NCBI GenBank assembly: GCA_030848705.1
Contig: JAUIZM010000095.1
Coordinates: 62,001 to 126,000 of the forward strand
Length of the DNA: 64,000 nt
Direction: 5' to 3'
DNA from: Heracleum sosnowskyi
Lineage: Eukaryota; Streptophyta; Magnoliopsida; Apiales; Apiaceae
Shown here piece after piece: positions 36,801 through 50,500 of the stretch. The position numbers and the translations under genes were made by a program. How positions within the stretch are numbered: the first letter of the stretch is position 1; every line of letters starts with the position of its first letter. A model generated the notes under the pieces. That model was not told the origin of the DNA. It worked only from the letters and a program-made list of their open reading frames with translations, and searched no databases.

Positions 36801-39800
36801 CATTTTCGGGGGTCGAAAAAACCAATTTGCGGAAATGAAATTTCGCGTTTTTTGGTCCGTACGTCCATTTTGTACCTCTATTTTAGCACGTGACAAAAAA
36901 AATCGGAAGAAAAATTTCCGGAACCTCGTTTTTTGAGCGCGTGAAAATGCCAGTGAAACCAGTTTTGGGCCAAAAAGTGGGTTTTTTCCCATTTTCGGGG
37001 ATCGAAAAAACCCATTTCGGAAATGAAATTTCATGTTTTTTGGTCCGTACGTCCATTTTTACCTCTATTTTAGCACGTGACAAAAAAAATCGGAAGAAAA
37101 ATTTCCGGAACCTCGTTTTTTGAGCGCGTGAAAATGCCAGTGAAACCAGTTTTGGGCCAAAAAGTGGGTTTTTTCCCATTTTCGGAGGTCGAAAAAACCC
37201 ATTTCCGGAAATGAAATTTCGCGTTTTTTGGTCCGTACATCCATTTTGTACCTCTATTTTAGCACGTGACAAAAAAAATCGGAAGAAAAATGTCCGGAAC
37301 CTCGTTTTTTGAGCGCGTGAAAATGCCAGTGAAACCAGTTTTGGGCCAAAAAGTGGGTTTTTTCCCATTTTCGGGGATCGAAAAAACCCATTTCCGGAAA
37401 TGAAATTTCATGTTTTTTGGTCCGTACGTCCATTTTTACCTCTATTTTAGCACGTGACAAAAAAAATCGGAAGAAAAATTTCCGGAACCTCGTTTTTTGA
37501 GCGCGTGAAAATGCCAGTGAAACCAGTTTTGGGCCAAAAAGTGGGTTTTTTCCCATTTTCGGAGGTCGAAAAAACCCATTTCCGGAAATGAAATTTCGCG
37601 TTTTTTGGTCCGTACGTCCATTTTGTACCTCTATTTTAGCACGTGACAAAAAAAATCGGAAGAAAAATGTCCGGAACCTCGTTTTTTGAGCGCGTGAAAA
37701 TGCCAGTGAAACCAGTTTTGGGCCAAAAAGTGGGTTTTTTCCCATTTTCGGGGATCGAAAAAACCCATTTCCGGAAATGAAATTTCATGTTTTTTGGTCC
37801 GTACGTCCATTTTTACCTCTATTTTAGCACGTGACAAAAAAAATCGGAAGAAAAATTTCCGGAACCTCGTTTTTTGAGCGCGTGAAAATGCCAGTGAAAC
37901 CAGTTTTGGGCCAAAAAGTGGGTTTTTTTCCCATTTTCGGAGGTCGAAAAAACCCATTTCCGGAAATGAAATTTCGCGTTTTTTGGTCCGTACGTCCATT
38001 TTGTACCTCTATTTTAGCACGTGATAAAAAAAATCGGAAGAAAAATGTCCGGAACCTCGTTTTTTGAGGGCGTGAAAATGCCAGTGAAACCAGTTTTGGG
38101 CCAAATAGTGGGTTTTTTCCCATTTTCGGGGGTCGAAAAAACCCATTTCCGGAAATGAAATTTCGCGTTTTTTGGTCCGTACGTCCATTTTGTACCTCTA
38201 TTTTAGCACGTGACAAAAACAATTGGAAGAAAAATGTCCGGAACCTCGTTTTTTGAGCGTGTGAAAATGCCAGTGAAACCAGTTTTGGGCCAAAAAGTGG
38301 GTTTTTTCCCATTTTCGGGGGTCGAAAAAACCCATTTCCGGAAATGAAATTTCGCGTTTTTTGGTCCGTACGTCCATTTTGTACCTCTATTTTAGCACGT
38401 GACAAAAAAAATCGGAAGAAAAATGTCCGGAACCTCATTTTTTGAGCGCGTGAAAATGCCAGTGAAACCAGTTTTGGGCCAAAAAGTGGGCTTTTTCCCA
38501 TTTTCGGGGATCGAAAAAACCCATTTCCGGAAATGAAATTTCATGTTTTTTGGTCCGTACGTCCATTTTTACCTCTATTTTAGCACGTGACAAAAAAAAT
38601 CGGAAGAAAAACTTCCGGAACCTCGTTTTTTGAGCGCGTGAAAATGCCAGTGAAACCAGTTTTGGGCCAAAAAGTGGGTTTTTCCCATTTTCGGAGGTCG
38701 AAAAAACCCATTTCCGGAAATGAAATTTCACGTTTTTTAGTCCGTACGTCCATTTTGTACCTCTATTTTAGCACGTGACAAAAAAAATCGGAAGAAAAAT
38801 GTACGGAACCTCGTTTTTTGAGCGCGTGAAAATGCCAGTGAAACCAGTTTTGGACCGAAAAGTGGGTTTTTTCCCATTTTCGGGGGTCGAAAAAACCCAT
38901 TTCCGGAAATGAAATTTCGCGTTTTTTGGTCCGTACGTCCATTTTGTACCTCTATTTTAGCACGTGACAAAAACAATTGGAAGAAAAATGTCCGGAACCT
39001 CGTTTTTTGAGCGTGTGAAAATGCTAGTGAAACCAGTTTTGGGTCAAAAAGTGGGTTTTTTTCCATTTTCGGGGGTCGAAAAAACCCATTTCCGGAAATG
39101 AAATTTCGCGTTTTTTGGTCCGTACGTCCATTTGGTACCTCTATTTTAGCACGTAACAAAAAAAATCGGAAGAAAAATGTCCGGAACCTCGTTTTTTGAG
39201 CGCGTGAAAATGCCAGTGAAACCAGTTTTGGGCCGAAAAGTGGGTTTTTTCCCATTTTCGGGGGTCGAAAAAACCCATTTCCGGAAATCAAATTTCGCGT
39301 TTTTTGGTCCGTACGTCCATTTTGTACCTCTATTTTAGCACGTGACAAAAAAAATCGGAAGAAAAATGTCCGGAACCTCGTTTTTTGAGCGCGTGAAAAT
39401 GCCAGTGATCCAGTTTTGGGCTGAAAAGTGGGTTTTTTCCCAATTTCGGGGGTCGAAAAAACCAATTTGCGGAAATGAAATTTCGCGTTTTTTGGTCCGT
39501 ACGTCCATTTTGTACCTCTATTTTAGCACGTGACAAAAAAAATCGGAAGAAAAATTTCCGGAACCTCGTTTTTTGAGCGCGTGAAAATGCCAGTGAAACC
39601 AGTTTTGGGCCGAAAAGTAGGTTTTTTCCCATTTTCGGGGGTCGAAAAAACCCATTTCCGGAAATGAAATTTCGCGTTTTTTGGTCCGTACGTCCATTTT
39701 GTACCTCTATTTTAGCACGTGACAAAAAAAATCGGAATAAAAATGTCCGGAACCTCGTTTTTTGAGCGCGTGAAAATGCCAGTGAAACGAGTTTTGGGCC

Positions 39801-41406
39801 GAAAAGTGGGTTTTTTCCCATTTTCGGGGGTCGAAAAAACCCATTTCTAGAAATGAAATTTCGCGTTTTTTGGTCCGTACGTCCATTTTATACCTCTATT
39901 TTAGCACGTGACAAAAAAAATCGGAAGAAAAATGTCCGTAACCTCGTTTTTTGAGTGCGTGAAAATGCCCCAGTGAAACCAGTTTTGGGCCAAAAATGGG
40001 TTTTTTCCCATTTTCGGGGGTCGAAAAACCCCATTTCCGGAAATGAAATTTCGTGTTTTTTGGTCCGTACGTCCATTTTGTACCTCTATTTTAGCACGTG
40101 ACAAAAACAATTGGAAGAAAAATGTCCGGAACCTCGTTTTTTGAGCATGTGAAAATGCCAGTGAAACCAGTTTTGGGCCAAAAAGTGGGTTTTTTCCCAT
40201 TTTCGGGGGTCGAAAAAACCCATTTCCGGAAATGAAATTTCGCGTTTTTTGGTCCGTACGTCCATTTTGTACCTCTATTTTAGCACGTGACAAAAAAAAT
40301 CGGAAGAAAAATGTCCGGAACCTCATTTTTTGAGCGCGTGAAAATGCCAGTGAAACCAGTTTTGGGCCAAAAAGTGGGCTTTTTCCCATTTTCGGGGATC
40401 GAAAAAACCCATTTCCGGAAATGAAATTTCATGTTTTTTGGTCCGTACGTCCATTTTTACCTCTATTTTAGCACGTGACAAAAAAAATCGGAAGAAAAAT
40501 TTCCGGAACCTCGTTTTTTGAGCGCGTGAAAATGCCAGTGAAACCAGTTTTGGGCCAAAAAGTGGGTTTTTTCCCATTTTCGGAGGTCGAAAAAACCCAT
40601 TTCCGGAAATGAAATTTCACGTTTTTTAGTCCGTACGTCCATTTTGTACCTCTATTTTAGCACGTGACAAAAAAAATCGGAAGAAAAATGTACGGAACCT
40701 CGTTTTTTGAGCGCGTGAAAATGCCAGTGAAACCAGTTTTGGACCGAAAAGTGGGTTTTTTCCCATTTTCGGGGGTCGAAAAAACCCATTTCCGGAAATG
40801 AAATTTCGCGTTTTTTGGTCCGTACGTCCATTTTGTACCTCTATTTTAGCACGTGACAAAAACAATTGGAAGAAAAATGTCTGGAACCTCGTGTTTTGAG
40901 CGTGTGAAAATGCCAGTGAAACCAGTTTTGGGTCAAAAAGTGGGTTTTTTTCCATTTTCGGGGGTCGAAAAAACCCATTTCCGGAAATGAAATTTCGCGT
41001 TTTTTGGTCCGTACGTCCATTTGGTACCTCTATTTTAGCACGTAACAAAAAAAATCGGAAGAAAAATGTCCGGAACCTCGTTTTTTGAGCGCGTGAAAAT
41101 GCCAGTGAAACCAGTTTTGGGCCGAAAAGTGGGTTTTTTCCCATTTTCGGGGGTCGAAAAAACCCATTTCCGGAAATCAAATTTCACGTTTTTTGGTCCG
41201 TACGTCCATTTTGTACCTCTATTTTAGCACGTGACAAAAAAAATCGGAAGAAAAATGTCCGGAACCTCGTTTTTTGAGCGCGTGAAAATGCCAGTGATCC
41301 AGTTTTGGGCTGAAAAGTGGGTTTTTTCCCATTTTCGGGGGTCGAAAAAACCAATTTGCGGAAATGAAATTTCGCGTTTTTTGGTCCGTACGTCCATTTT
41401 GTACCT

Positions 41407-44400
41407 CTATTTTAGCACGTGACAAAAAAAATCGGAAGAAAAATTTCCGGAACCTCGTTTTTTGAGCGCGTGAAAATGCCAGTGAAACCAGTTTTGGGCC
41501 AAAAAGTGGGTTTTTTCCCATTTTCGGGGATCGAAAAAACCCATTTCCGGAAATGAAATTTCATGTTTTTTGGTCCGTACGTCCATTTTTACCTCTATTT
41601 TAGCACGTGACAAAAAAAATCGGAAGAAAAATTTCCGGAACCTCGTTTTTTGAGCGCGTGAAAATGCCAGTGAAACCAGTTTTGGGCCAAAAAGTGGGTT
41701 TTTTCCCATTTTCAGAGGTCGAAAAAACCCATTTCCGGAAATGAAATTTCGCGTTTTTTGGTCCGTACATCCATTTTGTACCTCTATTTTAGCACGTGAC
41801 AAAAAAAATCGGAAGAAAAATGTCCGGAACCTCGTTTTTTGAGCGCGTGAAAATGCCAGTGAAACTAGTTTTGGGCCAAAAAGTGGGTTTTTTCCCATTT
41901 TCGGGGATCGAAAAAACCCATTTCCGGAAATGAAATTTCATGTTTTTTGGTCCGTACGTCCATTTTTACCTCTATTTTAGCACGTGACAAAAAAAATCGG
42001 AAGAAAAATTTCCGGAACCTCGTTTTTTGAGCGCGTGAAAATGCCAGTGAAACCAGTTTTGGGCCAAAAAGTGGGTTTTTTCCCATTTTCGGAGGTCGAA
42101 AAAACCCATTTCCGGAAATGAAATTTCGCGTTTTTTGGTCCGTACGTCCATTTTGTACCTCTATTTTAGCACGTGATAAAAAAAATCGGAAGAAAAATGT
42201 CCGGAACCTCGTTTTTTGAGCGCGTGAAAATGCCAGTGAAACCAGTTTTGGGCCAAAAAGTGGGTTTTTTCCCATTTTCGGGGATCGAAAAAACCCATTT
42301 CCGGAAATGAAATTTCATGTTTTTTGGTCCGTACGTCCATTTTTACCTCTATTTTAGCACGTGACAAAAAAAATCGGAAGAAAAATTTCCGGAACCTCGT
42401 TTTTTGAGCGCGTGAAAATGCCAGTGAAACCAGTTTTGGGCCAAAAAGTGGGTTTTTTTCCCATTTTCGGAGGTCGAAAAAACCCATTTCCGGAAATGAA
42501 ATTTCGCGTTTTTTGGTCCGTACGTCCATCTTGTACCTCTATTTTAGCACGTGACAAAAAAAATCGGAAGAAAAATGTCCGGAACCTCGTTTTTTGAGCG
42601 CGTGAAAATGCCAGTGAAACCAGTTTTGGGCCGAAAAGTGGGTTTTTTCCCATTTTCGGGGGTCGAAAAAACCCATTTCCGGAAATCAAATTTCGCGTTT
42701 TTTGGTCCGTACGTCCATTTTGTACCTCTATTTTAGCACGTGACAAAAAAAATCGGAAGAAAAATGTCCGGAACCTCGTTTTTTGAGCGCGTGAAAATGC
42801 CAGTGATCCAGTTTTGGGCTGAAAAGTGGGTTTTTTCCCATTTTCGGGGGTCGAAAAAACCAATTTGCGGAAATGAAATTTCGCGTTTTTTGGTCCGTAC
42901 GTCCATTTTGTACCTCTATTTTAGCACGTGACAAAAAAAATCGGAAGAAAAATTTCCGGAACCTCGTTTTTTGAGCGCGTGAAAATGCCAGTGAAACCAG
43001 TTTTGGGCCAAAAAGTGGGTTTTTTCCCATTTTCGGAGGTCGAAAAAACCCATTTCCGGAAATGAAATTTCGCGTTTTTTGGTCCGTACGTCCATTTTGT
43101 ACCTCTATTTTAGCACGTGATAAAAAAAATCGGAAGAAAAATGTCCGGAACCTCGTTTTTTGAGCGCGTGAAAATGCCAGTGAAACCAGTTTTGGGCCAA
43201 AAAGTGGGTTTTTTCCCATTTTCGGGGATCGAAAAAACCCATTTCCGGAAATGAAATTTCATGTTTTTTGGTCCGTACGTCCATTTTTACCTCTATTTTA
43301 GCACGTGACAAAAAAAATCGGAAGAAAAATTTCCGGAACCTCGTTTTTTGAGCGCGTGAAAATGCCAGTGAAACCAGTTTTGGGCCAAAAAGTGGGTTTT
43401 TTTCCCATTTTCGGAGGTCGAAAAAACCCATTTCCGGAAATGAAATTTCGCGTTTTTTGGTTCGTACGTCCATCTTGTACCTCTATTTTAGCACGTGACA
43501 AAAAAAATCGGAAGAAAAATGTCCGGAACCTCGTTTTTTGAGCGCGTGAAAATGCCAGTGAAACCAGTTTTGGGCCGAAAAGTGGGTTTTTTCCCATTTT
43601 CGGGGGTCGAAAAAACCCATTTCCGGAAATCAAATTTCGCGTTTTTTGGTCCGTACGTCCATTTTGTACCTCTATTTTAGCACGTGACAAAAAAAATCGG
43701 AAGAAAAATGTCCGGAACCTCGTTTTTTGAGCGCGTGAAAATGCCAGTGATCCAGTTTTGGGCTGAAAAGTGGGTTTTTTCCCATTTTCGGGGGTCGAAA
43801 AAACCAATTTGCGGAAATGAAATTTCGCGTTTTTTGGTCCGTACGTCCATTTTGTACCTCTATTTTAGCACGTGACAAAAAAAATCGGAAGAAAAATTTC
43901 CGGAACCTCGTTTTTTGAGCGCGTGAAAATGCCAGTGAAACCAGTTTTGGGCCGAAAAGTAGGTTTTTTCCCATTTTCGGGGGTCGAAAAAACCCATTTC
44001 CGGAAATGAAATTTCGCGTTTTTTGGTCCGTACGTCCATTTTGTACCTCTATTTTAGCACGTGACAAAAAAAATCGGAATAAAAATGTCCGGAACCTCGT
44101 TTTTTGAGCGCGTGAAAATGCCAGTGAAACGAGTTTTGGGCCGAAAAGTGGGTTTTTTCCCATTTTCGGGGGTCGAAAAAACCCATTTCTAGAAATGAAA
44201 TTTCGCGTTTTTTGGTCCGTACGTCCATTTTATACCTCTATTTTAGCACGTGACAAAAAAAATCGGAAGAAAAATGTCCGTAACCTCGTTTTTTGAGTGC
44301 GTGAAAATGCCCCAGTGAAACCAGTTTTGGGCCAAAAAATGGGTTTTTTCCCATTTTCGGGGGTCGAAAAACCCCATTTCCGGAAATGAAATTTCGTGTT

Positions 44401-44815
44401 TTTTGGTCCGTACGTCCATTTTGTACCTCTATTTTAGCACGTGACAAAAACAATTGGAAGAAAAATGTCCGGAACCTCATTTTTTGAGCATGTGAAAATG
44501 CCAGTGAAACCAGTTTTGGGCCAAAAAGTGGGTTTTTTCCCATTTTCGGGGGTCGAAAAAACCCATTTCCGGAAATGAAATTTCGCGTTTTTTGGTCCGT
44601 ACGTCCATTTTGTACCTCTATTTTAGCACGTGACAAAAAAAATCGGAAGAAAAATGTCCGGAACCTCATTTTTTGAGCGCGTGAAAATGCCAGTGAAACC
44701 AGTTTTGGGCCAAAAAGTGGGCTTTTTCCCATTTTCGGGGAACGAAAAAAACCAATTTCCGGAAATGAAATTTCATGTTTTTTGGTCCGTACGTCCATTT
44801 TTACCTCTATTTTAG
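41407..44815 (+). repeat. Segmental duplication 2, copy a (pairs with 57631-60050)
   Basis: It shares rare variants with 57631-60050: GAAACTAG in a CCAAAAAG monomer, CATCTTGTACC, the TAGG monomer and GGGGAACGAAAA (44737 and 60013). This copy includes the extra 944-bp tandem duplication. Confidence 0.75.
42040..43930 (+). repeat. Tandem duplication of 944 bp (5 monomers)
   Basis: About 42040-42983 and 42984-43930 match at offset 944, sharing the private CATCTTGTACC variant at 42528 and 43472. One substitution (GGTCCG to GGTTCG near 43460) separates them in the part I compared. Confidence 0.8.
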
Positions 44816-46880
44816 CACGTGACAAAAAAAATCGGAAGAAAAATTTCCGGAACCTCGTTTTTTGAGCGCGTGAAAATGCCAGTGAAACCAGTTTTGGGCC
44901 AAAAAGTGGGTTTTTTCCCATTTTCGGAGGTCGAAAAAACCCATTTCCGGAAATGAAATTTCACGTTTTTTAGTCCGTACGTCCATTTTGTACCTCTATT
45001 TTAGCACGTGACAAAAAAAATCGGAAGAAAAATGTACAGAACCTCGTTTTTTGAGCGCGTGAAAATGCCAGTGAAACCAGTTTTGGACCGAAAAGTGGGT
45101 TTTTTCCCATTTTCGGGGGTCGAAAAAACCCATTTCCGGAAATGAAATTTCGCGTTTTTTGGTCCGTACGTCCATTTTGTACCTCTATTTTAGCACGTGA
45201 CAAAAACAATTGGAAGAAAAATGTCCGGAACCTCGTGTTTTGAGCGTGTGAAAATGCCAGTGAAACCAGTTTTGGGTCAAAAAGTGGGTTTTTTTCCATT
45301 TTCGGGGGTCGAAAAAACCCATTTCCGGAAATGAAATTTCGCGTTTTTTGGTCCGTACGTCCATTTTGTACCTCTATTTTAGCACGTGACAAAAAAAATC
45401 GGAAGAAAAATGTCCGGAACCTCGTTTTTTGAGCGCGTGAAAATGCCAGTGATCCAGTTTTGGGCTGAAAAGTGGGTTTTTTCCCATTTTCGGGGGTCGA
45501 AAAAACCAATTTGCGGAAATGAAATTTCGCGTTTTTTGGTCCGTACGTCCATTTTGTACCTCTATTTTAGCACGTGACAAAAAAAATCGGAAGAAAAATT
45601 TCCGGAACCTCGTTTTTTGAGCGCGTGAAAATGCCAGTGAAACCAGTTTTGGGCCAAAAAGTGGGTTTTTTCCCATTTTCGGGGATCGAAAAAACCCATT
45701 TCCGGAAATGAAATTTCATGTTTTTTGGTCCGTACGTCCATTTTTACCTCTATTTTAGCACGTGACAAAAAAAATCGGAAGAAAAATTTCCGGAACCTCG
45801 TTTTTTGAGCGCGTGAAAATGCCAGTGAAACCAGTTTTGGGCCAAAAAGTGGGTTTTTTCCCATTTTCAGAGGTCGAAAAAACCCATTTCCGGAAATGAA
45901 ATTTCGCGTTTTTTGGTCCGTACATCCATTTTGTACCTCTATTTTAGCACGTGACAAAAAAAATCGGAAGAAAAATGTCCGGAACCTCGTTTTTTGAGCG
46001 CGTGAAAATGCCAGTGAAACCAGTTTTGGGCCAAAAAGTGGGTTTTTTCCCATTTTCGGGGATCGAAAAAACCCATTTCCGGAAATGAAATTTCATGTTT
46101 TTTGGTCCGTACGTCCATTTTTACCTCTATTTTAGCACGTGACAAAAAAAATCGGAAGAAAAATTTCCGGAACCTCGTTTTTTGAGCGCGTGAAAATGCC
46201 AGTGAAACCAGTTTTGGGCCAAAAAGTGGGTTTTTTCCCATTTTCAGAGGTCGAAAAAACCCATTTCCGGAAATGAAATTTCGCGTTTTTTGGTCCGTAC
46301 ATCCATTTTGTACCTCTATTTTAGCACGTGACAAAAAAAATCGGAAGAAAAATGTCCGGAACCTCGTTTTTTGAGCGCGTGAAAATGCCAGTGAAACCAG
46401 TTTTGGGCCAAAAAGTGGGTTTTTTCCCATTTTCGGGGATCGAAAAAACCCATTTCCGGAAATGAAATTTCATGTTTTTTGGTCCGTACGTCCATTTTTA
46501 CCTCTATTTTAGCACGTGACAAAAAAAATCGGAAGAAAAATTTCCGGAACCTCGTTTTTTGAGCGCGTGAAAATGCCAGTGAAACCAGTTTTGGGCCGAA
46601 AAGTGGGTTTTTTCCCATTTTCGGGGGTCGAAAAAACCCATTTCCGGAAATCAAATTTCGCGTTTTTTGGTCCGTACGTCCATTTTGTACCTCTATTTTA
46701 GCACGTGACAAAAAAAATCGGAAGAAAAATGTCCGGAACCTCGTTTTTTGAGCGCGTGAAAATGCCAGTGATCCAGTTTTGGGCTGAAAAGTGGGTTTTT
46801 TCCCATTTTCGGGGGTCGAAAAAACCAATTTGCGGAAATGAAATTTCGCGTTTTTTGGTCCGTACGTCCATTTTGTACCT

Positions 46881-49800
46881 CTATTTTAGCACGTGACAAA
46901 AAAAATCGGAAGAAAAATTTCCGGAACCTCGTTTTTTGAGCGCGTGAAAATGCCAGTGAAACCAGTTTTGGGCCAAAAAGTGGGTTTTTTCCCATTTTCG
47001 GGGATCGAAAAAACCCATTTCCGGAAATGAAATTTCATGTTTTTTGGTCCGTACGTCCATTTTTACCTCTATTTTAGCACGTGACAAAAAAAATCGGAAG
47101 AAAAATTTCCGGAACCTCGTTTTTTGAGCGCGTGAAAATGCCAGTGAAACCAGTTTTGGGCCAAAAAGTGGGTTTTTTTCCCATTTTCAGAGGTCGAAAA
47201 AACCCATTTCCGGAAATGAAATTTCGCGTTTTTTGGTCCGTACATCCATTTTGTACCTCTATTTTAGCACGTGACAAAAAAAATCGGAAGAAAAATGTCC
47301 GGAACCTCGTTTTTTGAGCGCGTGAAAATGCCAGTGAAACCAGTTTTGGGCCAAAAAGTGGGTATTTTCCCATTTTCGGGGATCGAAAAAACCCATTTCC
47401 GGAAATGAAATTTCATGTTTTTTGGTCCGTACGTCCATTTTTACCTCTATTTTAGCACGTGACAAAAAAAATCGGAAGAAAAATTTCCGGAACCTCGTTT
47501 TTTGAGCGCGTGAAAATGCCAGTGAAACCAGTTTTGGGCCCAAAAGTGGGTTTTTTCCCATTTTCGGAGGTCGAAAAAACCCATTTCCGGAAATGAAATT
47601 TCGCGTTTTTTGGTCCGTACGTCCATTTTGTACCTCTATTTTAGCACGTGATAAAAAAAATCGGAAGAAAAATGTCCGGAACCTCGTTTTTTGAGCGCGT
47701 GAAAATGCCAGTGAAACCAGTTTTGGGCCAAAAAGTGGGTTTTTCCCATTTTCGGGGATCGAAAAAACCCATTTCCGGAAATGAAATTTCATGTTTTTTG
47801 GTCCGTACGTCCATTTTTACCTCTATTTTAGCACGTGACAAAAAAAATCGGAAGAAAAATTTCCGGAACCTCGTTTTTTGAGCGCGTGAAAATGCCAGTG
47901 AAACCAGTTTTGGGCCAAAAAGTGGGTTTTTTCCCATTTTCGGAGGTCGAAAAAACCCATTTCCGGAAATGAAATTTCACGTTTTTTAGTCCGTACGTCC
48001 ATTTTGTACCTCTATTTTAGCACGTGACAAAAAAAATCGGAAGAAAAATGTACGGAACCTCGTTTTTTGAGCGCGTGAAAATGCCAGTGAAACCAGTTTT
48101 GGACCGAAAAGTGGGTTTTTTCCCATTTTCGGGGGTCGAAAAAACCCATTTCCGGAAATGAAATTTCGCGTTTTTTGGTCCGTACGTCCATTTTGTACCT
48201 CTATTTTAGCACGTGACAAAAACAATTGGAAGAAAAATGTCCGGAACCTCGTGTTTTGAGCGTGTGAAAATGCCAGTGAAACTAGTTTTGGGTCAAAAAG
48301 TGGGTTTTTTTTCCATTTTCGGGGGTCGAAAAAACCCATTTCCGGAAATGAAATTTCGCGTTTTTTGGTCCGTACGTCCATTTGGTACCTCTATTTTAGC
48401 ACGTAACAAAAAAAATCGGAAGAAAAATGTCCGGAACCTCGTTTTTTGAGCGCGTGAAAATGCCAGTGAAACCAGTTTTGGGCCGAAAAGTGGGTTTTTT
48501 CCCATTTTCGGGGGTCGAAAAAACCCATTTCCGGAAATCAAATTTCGCGTTTTTTGGTCCGTACGTCCATTTTGTACCTCTATTTTAGCACGTGACAAAA
48601 AAAATCGGAAGAAAAATGTCCGGAACCTCGTTTTTTGAGCGCGTGAAAATGCCAGTGATCCAGTTTTGGGCTGAAAAGTGGGTTTTTTCCCATTTTCGGG
48701 GGTCGAAAAAACCAATTTGCGGAAATGAAATTTCGCGTTTTTTGGTCCGTACGTCCATTTTGTACCTCTATTTTAGCACGTGACAAAAAAAATCGGAAGA
48801 AAAATTTCCGGAACCTCGTTTTTTGAGCGCGTGAAAATGCCAGTGAAACCAGTTTTGGGCCAAAAAGTGGGTTTTTTCCCATTTTCGGGGATCGAAAAAA
48901 CCCATTTCCGGAAATGAAATTTCATGTTTTTTGGTCCGTACGTCCATTTTTACCTCTATTTTAGCACGTGACAAAAAAAATCGGAAGAAAAATTTCCGGA
49001 ACCTCGTTTTTTGAGCGCGTGAAAATGCCAGTGAAACCAGTTTTGGGCCAAAAAGTGGGTTTTTTCCCATTTTCAGAGGTCGAAAAAACCCATTTCTGGA
49101 AATGAAATTTCGCGTTTTTTGGTCCGTACATCCATTTTGTACCTCTATTTTAGCACGTGACAAAAAAAATCGGAAGAAAAATGTCCGGAACCTCGTTTTT
49201 TGAGCGCGTGAAAATGCCAGTGAAACGAGTTTTGGGCCGAAAAGTGGGTTTTTTCCCATTTTCGGGGGTCGAAAAAACCCATTTCCGGAAATGAAATTTC
49301 GCGTTTTTTGGTCCATACGTCCATTTTGTACCTCTATTTTAGCACGTGACAAAAAAAATCGGAATAAAAATGTCCGGAACCTCGTTTTTTGAGCGCGTGA
49401 AAATGCCAGTGAAACGAGTTTTGGGCCGAAAAGTGGGTTTTTTCCCATTTTCGGGGGTCGAAAAAACCCATTTCTAGAAATGAAATTTCGCGTTTTTTGG
49501 TCCGTACGTCCATTTTCTACCTCTATTTTAGCACGTGACAAAAAAAATCGGAAGAAAAATGTCCGTAACCTCGTTTTTTGAGTGCGTGAAAATGCCCTAG
49601 TGAAACCAGTTTTGGGCCAAAAAGTGGATTTTTTCCCATTTTCGGGGATCGAAAAAACCCATTTCCGGAAATGAAATTTCATGTTTTTTGGTCCGTACGT
49701 CCATTTTTACCTCTATTTTAGCACGTGACAAAAACAATTGGAAGAAAAATGTCCGGAACCTCGTTTTTTGAGCGTGTGAAAATGCCAGTGAAACCAGTTT

Positions 49801-50500
49801 TGGGCCAAAAAGTGGGTTTTTTCCCATTTTCGGGGGTCGAAAAAACCCATTTCCGGAAATGAAATTTCGCGTTTTTTGGTCCGTACGTCCATTTTTACCT
49901 CTATTTTAGCACGTGACAAAAAAAATCGGAAGAAAAATTTCCGGAACCTCGTTTTTTGAGCGCGTGAAAATGCCAGTGAAACCAGTTTTGGGCCGAAAAG
50001 TGGGTTTTTTTCCCATTTTCGGAGGTCGAAAAAACCCATTTCCGGAAATCAAATTTCGCGTTTTTTGGTCCGTACGTCCATTTTGTACCTCTATTTTAGC
50101 ACGTGACAAAAAAAAATCGGAAGAAAAATGTCCGGAACCTCGTTTTTTGAGCGCGTGAAAATGCCAGTGAAACCAGTTTTTGGCGGAAAAGTGGGTTTTT
50201 TCCCATTTTCGGGGGTCGAAAAAACCCATTTCCGGAAATCAAATTTCGCGTTTTTTGGTCCGTACGTCCATTTTGTACCTCTATTTTAGCACGTGACAAA
50301 AAAAATCAGAAGAAAAATGTCCGGAACCTCGTTTTTTGAGCGCGTGAAAATGCCAGTGATCCAGTTTTGGGCCGAAAAGTGGGTTTTTTCCCATTTTCGG
50401 GGGTCGAAAAAACCAATTTGCGGAAATGAAATTTCGCGTTTTTTGGTCCGTACGTCCATTTTGTACCTCTATTTTAGCACGTGACAAAAAAAATCAGAAG
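46881..50500 (+). repeat. Segmental duplication 1, copy a (pairs with 52927-56540)
   Basis: It shares an ordered set of private variants with 52927-56540, such as GTGGGTATTTTCCC, GGTCCATACGTCC after a GAAACGAG monomer, and GTGGATTTTTTCCC. The offset starts at 6046 and drifts to 6035. Confidence 0.85.

Larger units (their letters stand above)
28140..49000 (+). repeat. Region of ~1.89-kb (10-monomer) higher-order repeats
   Basis: A diagnostic monomer (GTGATCCAGTTTTGGGCTG, then CCAATTTGCGG) recurs with starts near 28200, 30090, 32917, 34812, 36702, 39342, 41231, 42740, 43684, 45386, 46705 and 48592. Five intervals are 1887-1895 bp, ten monomers. The others are 5, 7, 8, 9, 14 or 15 monomers, as expected from units shortened or lengthened by unequal exchange. 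Confidence 0.8.
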
